56,178 nt of DNA from positions 1-56,178 of the IMG/VR virus record IMGVR_UViG_3300043398_000200. One strand, given 5' to 3'. Shown piece after piece: positions 51,207-56,178 of the stretch. A model generated the notes under the pieces. The model saw nothing but the letters and a program-made list of their open reading frames with translations, ran no database searches and had not been told where the DNA came from. The stretch comes from a virus. A program made the translations under genes and the position numbers. Numbering within the stretch: the stretch's first letter is position 1; every line of letters begins with the position of its first letter.

Positions 51207-51431
51207 TCAGGAGCGTTGCAGCCAGGTGATGTATTGGATCAGGAGGATGATGGCGTCGTGTTCTGTCCTGGCTGCTTCGGGGAGATGCTCGCGGGCGAAG
51301 TCATGGAACTGCTTGGGGATGTTGATGGTGGATTCGTTTGCGCCGAAGTGCAGCAGTGCCGCCATGTAGAACGCTTCACGGTCGGCACGAGGCTCGAACT
51401 GTGGGTTGTAGTCGTTCCAGATGTCATCCAT
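51207..51431 (-). CDS. Small hypothetical protein, first gene of leftward block (74 aa)
   Basis: ATG at 51431 (MDDIWNDYNPQFEPRADREA). No ribosome site precedes it; the ATG sits where transcription from the promoter at 51438-51466 should begin, so the message may be leaderless. The domain AFYMAALLHFG, FHDFAREHLPE and LIQYITWLQRS resembles that of the next gene. An open frame upstream of the ATG overlaps the promoter and is not credible. Confidence 0.6.
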   Translation of the reverse strand: MDDIWNDYNPQFEPRADREAFYMAALLHFGANESTINIPKQFHDFAREHLPEAARTEHDAIILLIQYITWLQRS

Positions 51432-51437
51432 GAAGGG

Positions 51438-51466
51438 ATGGTAGGGGTAGTGGTGGGGTGTGTCAA
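51438..51466 (-). promoter_or_regulatory. Sigma70-like promoter of the leftward block
   Basis: On the minus strand a perfect TTGACA (51466-51461), a 17-base spacer and TACCAT (51443-51438). The predicted start falls at or one base before the ATG at 51431. It would drive the two paralogous small genes, the RHH gene and probably the glycan genes. Confidence 0.55.
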
Positions 51467-51547
51467 GAGTGGGCTGCTTCAATGGTGGGAGGATCGTGTG
51501 CCGTAATGCCTGGTGAAAACGTACAGCCGTAGGCCCTAAACAAACCA

Positions 51548-51582
51548 TAAAAAGCCGGGGGGTATGTGGTCCGATACCCCGG
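51548..51582 (-). terminator. Intrinsic terminator, minus-strand orientation
   Basis: CCGGGG..TAT (51555-51565) pairs with ATACCCCGG (51574-51582), with two unpaired G; on the minus strand the stem is followed by CTTTTTA (51554-51548). No minus-strand gene lies to its right, so it would stop unwanted leftward transcription from the regulatory region before it enters the block at 51431. Confidence 0.55.
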
Positions 51583-51586
51583 TGGC

Positions 51587-51604
51587 GTCACACAATTGTG
51601 TGAC
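51587..51604. promoter_or_regulatory. Operator-like palindrome, copy 1 (perfect)
   Basis: GTCACACAATTGTGTGAC is a perfect 18-bp palindrome, 79 bp before the start of the gene at 51683 and next to the terminator hairpin. It is the best match of a family of four sites and probably the strongest binding site of a phage or host regulator. Confidence 0.7.
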
Positions 51605-51682
51605 CGCATGCCGATGCGTGCCCCCACCCGCGTATTGTGAGGAGAGGCACAACGCACCTCCCACTACAGCGAGGTTCACAAC

Positions 51683-52213
51683 ATGTCCGATTCAAAGTTT
51701 GTCGCTACGGTTGTCTCAACAATCGTTGGCGTCGTTCGCGGTTCAATATTCAGCGGCTCCGGTGTCACACAATTGTGCGACATGCTCCGAAAGAAATTCG
51801 ATGGCAAGCCGGTTCCAAAGGATACCAGCGATGCGATCCTGTCCGGTGTCGGCTCGCAATTCGGCTGGGAGGGCCGTAGCGGCTCCACTCGCAAAAGCGA
51901 GTATGGTGCGGTGCTGGCCGCCTACGCGCAGCTACCCGATGCAGTCGCGGTCGTCACCGCTTCCGACAGCAAGGCCAAGCGGCTGTACTGGGGTGATGTG
52001 GTGCAGGCAGCGCGGCTCATCACCAATGCCGACAAGCCGATGAGCGGCAAGGCGGCAGGCGCGGCGCTCATCGAGCGGCAGAACAAGGTGCCGGCCCCGA
52101 CCGACGAAGCCAAGATCATTGCGCGGCTCAAGAAACAGTTGATGGAGATCAGCGACAAGTCCGACAACTCCGACAAAAAGGTTGCGATCGCTACCTGCAT
52201 CGCATTCCTGTGA
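51683..52213 (+). CDS. Hypothetical protein of the regulatory region (176 aa)
   Basis: GAGG lies ten bases before the ATG. The N-terminal part (VATVVSTIVGVVRGSIFSGS) is hydrophobic and small-residue-rich; the rest is alpha-helical with charged C-terminal helix (DEAKIIARLKKQLMEI, DKSDNSDKK). Copy 2 of the operator palindrome lies within its codons for GVTQLCD. Its place between divergent blocks suggests an early or regulatory role, but no DNA-binding motif is clear. Confidence 0.65.
   Translation: MSDSKFVATVVSTIVGVVRGSIFSGSGVTQLCDMLRKKFDGKPVPKDTSDAILSGVGSQFGWEGRSGSTRKSEYGAVLAAYAQLPDAVAVVTASDSKAKRLYWGDVVQAARLITNADKPMSGKAAGAALIERQNKVPAPTDEAKIIARLKKQLMEISDKSDNSDKKVAIATCIAFL
51764..51781. promoter_or_regulatory. 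Operator-like palindrome, copy 2
   Basis: GTCACACAATTGTGCGAC matches the perfect site in 17 of 18 positions and lies inside the coding region of the gene at 51683, 177 bp from copy 1. An intragenic copy would permit looping with copy 1 or a roadblock to transcription. Confidence 0.65.
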
Positions 52214-52389
52214 TGCGCGCCCGGTTTGTCTACACGCCGGGCAAGCTTTGGCACGTCGCGAGGGTGAATCACGGCGTGCCAAAGTTTCCCAGCGCGGTGA
52301 TCGAAGACGCGGTTTTCCTGTTTGCCAAGGCGCAAGCCCGCGGCACACGGGCACGCCGTCGCGTTCTCAACGCGGCCCATAAGCGTTGA
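52213..52389 (+). CDS. Small basic protein (58 aa)
   Basis: ATG at 52213 overlaps the preceding stop (TGATG). Product starts MRARFVYTPGKLWHVARVNH and ends in an Arg-rich helix (TRARRRVLNAAHKR), consistent with nucleic acid binding. It ends eight bases before a strong terminator, forming a two-gene unit with the 176-aa protein. Family not recognised. Confidence 0.6.
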   Translation: MRARFVYTPGKLWHVARVNHGVPKFPSAVIEDAVFLFAKAQARGTRARRRVLNAAHKR

Positions 52390-52397
52390 GCCAACTG

Positions 52398-52430
52398 ATC
52401 CCCCGGTTCCGAAAGGGCCGGGGGATTTTT
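52398..52430 (+). terminator. Intrinsic terminator
   Basis: ATCCCCCGG (52398-52406) pairs with CCGGGGGAT (52418-52426) followed by a T run to 52430. It closes the short unit made by the genes at 51683 and 52213, separating it from the helix-turn-helix gene block. Confidence 0.85.
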
Positions 52431-52515
52431 CGTGCGCGCGTGTACGGATTCTGGCCCGTCATGCTGGAAAACTACGGCCAAACGTGTCTGGAAACTTGAG
52501 TGTTTGGATCATCAC

Positions 52516-52533
52516 GTCACACAATTGTGTAAC
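52516..52533. promoter_or_regulatory. Operator-like palindrome, copy 3
   Basis: GTCACACAATTGTGTAAC differs at one position from copy 1. It lies in the non-coding region, 86 bp after the terminator and 416 bp before the helix-turn-helix gene. Confidence 0.65.
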
Positions 52534-52698
52534 ACCGCCGGGCCGCTGTGCTGGGGCATCGTGATAGCGCCTACAGCACATAGGGGGCGCGCTGTGAAGG
52601 GCAAACGCTTGAAACGAACCCAAACTTACTTGGCGTAATGGCGACGATCAACTTGGCAATGAGTCGGCAAGTGGAGAGAGTAGTTTATATATTCATAC

Positions 52699-52907
52699 TT
52701 ATCATATCATTAGTAAGGGTACAGAGGAGCCTAAGGAGATTTGCAGTAAGAGCCTACATGGTGTAAGCCCTAGTAGTAGGGTAGCGCCTGTTTAAAAAGG
52801 CATCCTATGATAAGCATGACGGCATAAGGGCATGATCTACATAGCAGGATGCTAAACAACAACCCTGTTATGATAACTTTTAAAAGTGCTAAACCGTGTT
52901 ATGATAA
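52699..52907 (+). repeat. TATGATAA repeat family upstream of the regulator gene
   Basis: TATGATAA occurs at 52806-52813, 52869-52876 and 52900-52907, and its complement TTATCATA at 52699-52706. The two right-hand copies extend to GTTATGATAA and start 31 bp apart, about three helical turns. The copy at 52867-52877 reads GTTATGATAAC, a palindrome about its central base. This is the look of paired repressor sites. Confidence 0.6.
52877..52905 (+). promoter_or_regulatory. Probable promoter of the helix-turn-helix gene
   Basis: TATGAT (52900-52905) is a five-of-six match to the -10 consensus inside an AT-rich stretch; the -35 position (about 52877-52883, CTTTTA) is poor, suggesting an activated or extended promoter. 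Start expected near 52912, giving a 37-base leader with GAGGG ahead of the ATG at 52949. The -10 lies within a GTTATGATAA repeat, so a protein bound there would block it. Confidence 0.5.
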
Positions 52908-52948
52908 GGGTGCCTCGCTTCCTTTCACTTCGAATATGAGGGTTTCAC

Positions 52949-53737
52949 ATGCCAAAAGTACCGCTTTCCTCGTTAACTTCACGCGATGTGCTCGCAATCA
53001 ATGCGGCGCTTCGGCTCACACGTAAGCAATTCGCTGGTTACTTGGGCGTTTCGCAGACACTGATCAGCAACATCATCAACAACGGCTGGCCTGTCACGGC
53101 CAGACTCGCTGCCGACATGCGCGGGTTGCTGGACGAGCATCTTGCCGAAATCGGCATTCAGCAGGCTGCGATCAGTCAGCACGGCAACGAGGCTGCGCTG
53201 CTGGACCACACGATCGAGCTGGTCAAGGCGCACTCACCTCGGCGCAAACCCGAGTACAACCGCAAGCGACTCAAGATCCGCACGCCCAGCGCCATCGCTG
53301 GACATATGTGTGTCAAAGTCGAGCAGCTGGATCGGCCTGTGCCGGGTGCGTTCAGGCTCAAGTACAGTGAGGTAGGACTGTTTATCACAGCACTGGCAAA
53401 GTATAGGAAACACATCACCGAGCAGGCGGCACTGGACCCTGAGTATCAAGGCTGGCACCTCGAGCTTGCCGACGTGAAGCACATGGCCAATGAGATGCGA
53501 GGTGTGTTGGCACGGGGCACTCCTTACGATGTGTGGTTTCTGGTGGGCCAGAAGCCGGTGATGTGGCGCGTGCTCAAGCATGAGTACGACGCGCCGGTGG
53601 GTGATCGGCATGCACTGGCCCTGGCCATGCGGTGGCGGAACGTATGGATGTGGGGCAACGTCCGGCGCGACAAACTTACAACTGGTTGTAAGAAGGAGGG
53701 CGAGCGATCAAGGCAGAGGATGGTGGTGTGGCCATGA
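52949..53737 (+). CDS. Helix-turn-helix regulator-like protein (262 aa)
   Basis: Residues 13-55 form an XRE-like helix-turn-helix: AINAALRLTRKQFAGYLGVS then QTLISNIINNGWPVTARLAA, including the typical RxxFAxxLGVSxxxISxxxN spacing. The C-terminal 180 residues are unassigned but contain a folded-looking region (GAFRLKYSEVGLFITALAKY, YDVWFLVGQKPVMWRVLKHE). It has GAGGG at its start and lies directly behind the repeat-bearing promoter, so autoregulation is likely. It is the main candidate binder for one of the two palindrome families. Confidence 0.78.
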   Translation: MPKVPLSSLTSRDVLAINAALRLTRKQFAGYLGVSQTLISNIINNGWPVTARLAADMRGLLDEHLAEIGIQQAAISQHGNEAALLDHTIELVKAHSPRRKPEYNRKRLKIRTPSAIAGHMCVKVEQLDRPVPGAFRLKYSEVGLFITALAKYRKHITEQAALDPEYQGWHLELADVKHMANEMRGVLARGTPYDVWFLVGQKPVMWRVLKHEYDAPVGDRHALALAMRWRNVWMWGNVRRDKLTTGCKKEGERSRQRMVVWP

Positions 53738-53964
53738 AGGCGCTATCACGAATTGAGTGGGTGGATGCAGTGGCCGAGGCAGGTCGGCACGGCGACACAT
53801 TCCAATGGAGCAGCAAGGAGTTGGTGTGGGCTACTTATGGAGGCAATAGGAGACTGAGAGCATTGACAGGTGCGGCGACTCATGGCGTGCCGACTGTCGA
53901 AGGTTCTGGATCTGTGAACAGGATTGTGCTGGTTGTGTTTATAAATGAAGGAGGATCAACATGA
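53734..53964 (+). CDS. Small hypothetical protein (76 aa)
   Basis: ATG at 53734 overlaps the preceding stop; GTG at 53728 is an alternative. Pattern LSRIEWVDAVAEAG, then WSSKELVWATYGGNRRLRAL, suggests a small helical domain followed by a short strand (VNRIVLVVFIN). Its stop overlaps the next ATG. No family recognised. Confidence 0.6.
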   Translation: MKALSRIEWVDAVAEAGRHGDTFQWSSKELVWATYGGNRRLRALTGAATHGVPTVEGSGSVNRIVLVVFINEGGST

Positions 53965-54443
53965 AGATCGTACTGAGCAAAGGCGAGAAGGTTGACGTGA
54001 CACACACCGATGGCAGTCTCATATGCACGGCGGCAGTGCCGCCTGCGTATGCGGACAAGCCCCTACGTATGGAGGACTATGTGCAACCCGGTGAGGCTCC
54101 GGCGTCGAACGTCGAGTATCTCAACCAGCACATCATGCGGCTCACCGAGGAAATGTGTGCGCGTGACCTGCGCATCGAGGAACTGCAGCGGGATTACAAC
54201 CAGGTGTGCCGGAAGTATGCCCGCGACACCGACACCATGCTGGACAAGTACATGCAGCTGCAGAAGGAGCATGCCAGGGTGTGCAAGGAGCGCGACGCGG
54301 CTGTCAGCAGGAACTATGACCTGTCTGATCAGCTGAAATTGGCGTGCATCGAGCGTGACGGTGCGCGGAAGCTGATCAGGGACGGCAAGGTGCTGAAGCT
54401 GGGCACCAAGATGCGGACGGTGCGTATCAGGAAGGGGAAGTAA
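53961..54443 (+). CDS. Coiled-coil protein (160 aa)
   Basis: After a short beta-like N terminus (KIVLSKGEKVDVTHTDGSLI) the protein is a long coiled coil (MRLTEEMCARDLRIEELQRD, LDKYMQLQKEHARVCKERDA) with a basic end (KMRTVRIRKGK). The preceding AAGGAGGATCAAC gives a strong ribosome site. Function unknown; expected to oligomerise. Confidence 0.7.
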   Translation: MKIVLSKGEKVDVTHTDGSLICTAAVPPAYADKPLRMEDYVQPGEAPASNVEYLNQHIMRLTEEMCARDLRIEELQRDYNQVCRKYARDTDTMLDKYMQLQKEHARVCKERDAAVSRNYDLSDQLKLACIERDGARKLIRDGKVLKLGTKMRTVRIRKGK

Positions 54444-54444
54444 C

Positions 54445-54603
54445 ATGAGCAGCATCCGTGACTATTACTCCACCCGCATGTCGGCCTTCAACAATTACCG
54501 TTACAGGAGGGTGTCCCGGTTTGCAACCTACATGGGTGAGAGGCAATGGGAAGCGGCAACGCGCTATCACGCTATATGCCGCTACACCATGAGGCACCTG
54601 TGA
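54445..54603 (+). CDS. Small Arg/Tyr-rich protein (52 aa)
   Basis: Two bases after the previous stop, with AAGGGGAAG as ribosome site. It starts MSSIRDYYSTRMSAFNNYRY and ends YTMRHL; eight Arg and eight Tyr in 52 residues. GTG of the next gene overlaps its stop. No family recognised. Confidence 0.6.
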   Translation: MSSIRDYYSTRMSAFNNYRYRRVSRFATYMGERQWEAATRYHAICRYTMRHL

Positions 54604-54842
54604 AGTTCTATGCCATCCATGCCCTGCCGAGTGGGCTGCCGGCAGGGTGTGAAGTCAGGCTTGAGTCAGCCAAGGCTGTGGCCCGTGTACTGTTCCCAGG
54701 TGGTGGGTATTATATTGATCAGGTGATCGTGCCCGTTGAACTGGAGACAGTGCGCAGGCTGCTGGGTGGGATGACGTGCGAGACTGAGCGCACCAGACAC
54801 ACGACTATAGAGTTACACAATTGTGTGAAGGAGGACAGATGA
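54600..54842 (+). CDS. Small hypothetical protein (80 aa)
   Basis: GTG at 54600 overlaps the upstream stop and gives a coherent beta-alpha-beta product (KFYAIHALPSGLPAGCEVRL, AVARVLFPGGGYYIDQVIVP, LETVRRLLGG). An earlier in-frame ATG at 54546 would overlap the previous gene by 58 bp. Operator copy 4 lies within its last codons. Confidence 0.6.
   Translation: MKFYAIHALPSGLPAGCEVRLESAKAVARVLFPGGGYYIDQVIVPVELETVRRLLGGMTCETERTRHTTIELHNCVKEDR
54812..54829. promoter_or_regulatory. Operator-like palindrome, copy 4
   Basis: GTTACACAATTGTGTGAA matches the perfect site in 16 of 18 positions. It lies at the end of the gene at 54600 and touches the AAGGAGGA ribosome site of the gene at 54839. Confidence 0.6.
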
Positions 54843-55249
54843 ACATTGACGCAATGCGAGCCGCATTAGTGTTGAGGTCGAGTCGCGGCAACTACCTCGA
54901 ACAATTCGATACCGACGAGAGCATCATCAATGCCTTTCAGGCAGAACCCAACGCACTGGACGGTGCAGCTGTACTGGTGGCATGGTATGGGCTTGGCGAC
55001 TATGAAGGCAGTGCATTCGTGCTGTTTCTGAAAGACGACACGCTGTATGAAGTGAACGGGGCACACTGTTCGTGTTACGGGCTGGAGAACCAATGGGAAC
55101 CCGAGGTCACCAGCACGGCGGCACTGCGGAAGCGCGAGTGGTACTCATCGTGCGAAGGGCACGAAGACATGCAGGCACGACTCATGGAAGTGCTGGATAT
55201 TCTGGACAATCACATCATAGGAGAATCACATGCAGATCGAATTAAGTGA
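54839..55249 (+). CDS. Small acidic hypothetical protein (136 aa)
   Basis: ATG at 54839 overlaps the preceding stop and follows AAGGAGGACAG. The protein is acidic with a strand-rich core (AAVLVAWYGLGDYEGSAFVL, LFLKDDTLYEVNGAHCSC) and C-terminal helices (EDMQARLMEVLDILDNHI). Acidic early phage proteins of this size are often host-directed inhibitors, but nothing specific can be read here. Confidence 0.65.
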   Translation: MNIDAMRAALVLRSSRGNYLEQFDTDESIINAFQAEPNALDGAAVLVAWYGLGDYEGSAFVLFLKDDTLYEVNGAHCSCYGLENQWEPEVTSTAALRKREWYSSCEGHEDMQARLMEVLDILDNHIIGESHADRIK

Positions 55250-55424
55250 GACTGAGCTGGCCAATCTTGTCGTGGCGCTGCGCTTCTGGGTGCACGAACA
55301 TGAGCAGGCCGACGACATGACGGCACTGTTCAATGTGCTGTCGGACGGCGACCCTGACATCAAGCCCCTGACCGTCGATGAGTGGAAGGTACTGGAGGCG
55401 CGGCTTGTCACTGCCACCGGATGA
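55230..55424 (+). CDS. Small acidic helical protein (64 aa)
   Basis: AGGAGAATCAC precedes ATG at 55230, which lies within the end of the previous gene. The product is acidic and helical (QIELSETELANLVVALRFWV, DEWKVLEARLVTATG). No family recognised. Confidence 0.65.
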   Translation: MQIELSETELANLVVALRFWVHEHEQADDMTALFNVLSDGDPDIKPLTVDEWKVLEARLVTATG

Positions 55425-55695
55425 CAACACTGCCGACGACATAACCAACCTCACTGTCGTATCAGGCGGCATCAGGACAACAATCGGGGTCATGTACACC
55501 GTGTGGGTGGATGACTCCGAGCCGATGCTATTGGATGTGCAGACCGAGTGGCAAGGATTAGGCCAACTGCTGAGTGTGCCGATAGCCGGCGGCATGCCGG
55601 CATTGGTCCGTCACCTGATGGGTATGCTTGGCCCGTGGGAGATTGACATGGTTGTATTCGCTAACTTGAAGAAGGAGGAACAATCCGATGACTGA
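55405..55695 (+). CDS. Small acidic hypothetical protein (96 aa)
   Basis: TTG at 55405 has GGAGG seven bases upstream and is preferred over ATG at 55378, which lacks a ribosome site. The product starts with an acidic segment (DDNTADDITNLTVVSGGI), has a central VWVDDSEPMLLDVQTEW and ends with MLGPWEIDMVVFANLKKEE. Function unknown. Confidence 0.55.
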   Translation: MSLPPDDNTADDITNLTVVSGGIRTTIGVMYTVWVDDSEPMLLDVQTEWQGLGQLLSVPIAGGMPALVRHLMGMLGPWEIDMVVFANLKKEEQSDD

Positions 55696-55954
55696 TGAAC
55701 TGCATGAAGAAGATGACCTACGCAGGCTGGGGGATTGCGTACCTGAGTTATATAAGGTCGAGATTGATGATCACAACCCGAAGGCTGTACTGCTACATGC
55801 TGACTGGAACGAGTATGTAGTCCGGCGCTTTCCTTCACTCAAGCTACTGGTGAAGCATCTGCGCAGAATTGAGTTGGACTGCGACGACGCCTATGAGATC
55901 AGCTGGATTGTGTTCACAGAACTGAATGACAAGGAGGTAACCGACTATGAATAG
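55688..55954 (+). CDS. Small acidic hypothetical protein (88 aa)
   Basis: AAGGAGGAACAA precedes the ATG. A very acidic product (TDELHEEDDLRRLGD, RIELDCDDAYEISWIVFTEL) with a short basic region (YVVRRFPSLKLLVKHLRR). No family recognised. Confidence 0.65.
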   Translation: MTDELHEEDDLRRLGDCVPELYKVEIDDHNPKAVLLHADWNEYVVRRFPSLKLLVKHLRRIELDCDDAYEISWIVFTELNDKEVTDYE

Positions 55955-56159
55955 TTACGACGAATGGGATCTGCTCATGATCCACTGGCTCATGCTGATG
56001 TTTGGCATCGGCGCGTGCATCGCTATCACGAGATGGGCGTGGATCAGATACTGGCGTGAGCCGTGGCACGGGACGGTACGCAGGATGCTGCGCTGGTGGC
56101 GGGTTCAGCGCGTGCCGTGGCCCGATGAAATCCCACCATCAAAGGGGTTCCGCCAATGA
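55947..56159 (+). CDS. Small membrane protein (70 aa)
   Basis: One membrane segment near residues 10-32 (LMIHWLMLMFGIGACIAITR) followed by a strongly basic Trp/Arg-rich tail (RRMLRWWRVQRVPW). By the positive-inside rule the tail is cytoplasmic. AAGGAGGTAACC gives a strong ribosome site. Could act at the host membrane, but no family is recognised. Confidence 0.65.
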   Translation: MNSYDEWDLLMIHWLMLMFGIGACIAITRWAWIRYWREPWHGTVRRMLRWWRVQRVPWPDEIPPSKGFRQ

Positions 56160-56178
56160 TCGACATTACAGGCAGTAC
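56156..56178 (+). CDS. Start of an unidentified gene, cut by the window end
   Basis: ATG at 56156 overlaps the preceding stop in the ATGA manner used by this block and continues MIDITGS to the window edge. Joining this end directly to base 1 does not continue into the frame of the fragment at 3-119, so the window is not proven to close on itself here. Confidence 0.5.

Larger units (their letters stand above)
52431..52948. other. Non-coding regulatory region, AT-rich in its right part
   Basis: This 518-bp stretch has no credible gene. The left part holds operator copy 3 (52516-52533). From about 52640 base composition shifts to AT-rich, unlike the rest of the window, with TATATATT near 52686, a small hairpin AGCCCTAGTAGTAGGGT near 52768-52785, and repeated TATGATAA motifs. 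It leads into the gene at 52949. It may contain early promoters, an origin, or a short RNA; none can be proven by eye. Confidence 0.6.

Noticed and set aside
51587-51604. CRP or LacI-type host operator
   Set aside because: The half-sites TCACA and TGTGA are in inverse order to a CRP site, and the LacI operator has a different spacing and sequence; a phage regulator is more likely.
52432-52638. 68-codon plus-strand open frame in the non-coding region
   Set aside because: It starts just behind a terminator, has no ribosome site, is Cys/Arg/Thr-rich and runs through operator copy 3.
1-56178. CRISPR arrays, tRNA genes, insertion sequences, integrase and att sites
   Set aside because: No regularly spaced repeats, no tRNA-like arms, no transposase or integrase motifs were found in either strand.

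Overview
The window is most of the genome of a tailed double-stranded DNA phage. It is densely packed, mostly GC-rich (about 60% by eye), almost every gene touches or overlaps the next, and it carries terminase, portal, scaffold, capsid, adaptor, fibre, lysis and replication genes. There is no tape measure, tail tube, sheath or baseplate set. A short adaptor series and three large internal-virion-type proteins are present instead, so a podovirus is the best inference. GC content and protein style fit a proteobacterial host, but nothing fixes the genus. No integrase, tRNA or RNA polymerase gene was seen. Both ends cut a gene.

Layout. (1) 1-11479, plus strand: replication module with a HicA-like small protein, a zinc-ribbon protein, family A DNA polymerase, Cas4/RecB-like nuclease, VRR-NUC nuclease, SNF2 helicase, HNH nuclease, a possible ssDNA-binding protein and a 965-aa primase-helicase. 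(2) 11409-44844, minus strand: one long late cluster read leftward from the portal gene through small virion proteins, an 1860-aa multi-domain hydrolase-like virion protein, fibre-like proteins, scaffold, major capsid protein, adaptors, tail hub and fibres, endolysin, holin, and three internal virion proteins including one of 2906 aa with a zincin motif. (3) 44925-46822, plus strand: small and large terminase, divergent from the portal gene. (4) 46819-51431, minus strand: three glycosyltransferases, a Rossmann/MptE-like protein and a methyltransferase, preceded by small genes including a ribbon-helix-helix protein. (5) 51683-56178, plus strand: an early or regulatory block with a helix-turn-helix protein, an AT-rich control region and a run of very small orphan proteins.

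Regulation. Four copies of an 18-bp palindrome centred on CACAATTGTG lie in 51.6-54.8 kb, and a second palindromic motif (GTTATGATAA) overlaps the -10 region of the helix-turn-helix gene. Sigma70-like promoters are visible before the portal gene, before the capsid module and before the leftward block at 51.4 kb; the last appears to make a leaderless message. Most distinctive items: the 1860-aa protein with three tandem TIM-barrel-like hydrolase domains, the giant zincin-containing virion protein, the glycan-transfer cluster, and the two operator families. All functions come from reading motifs and gene order; no database search was possible.
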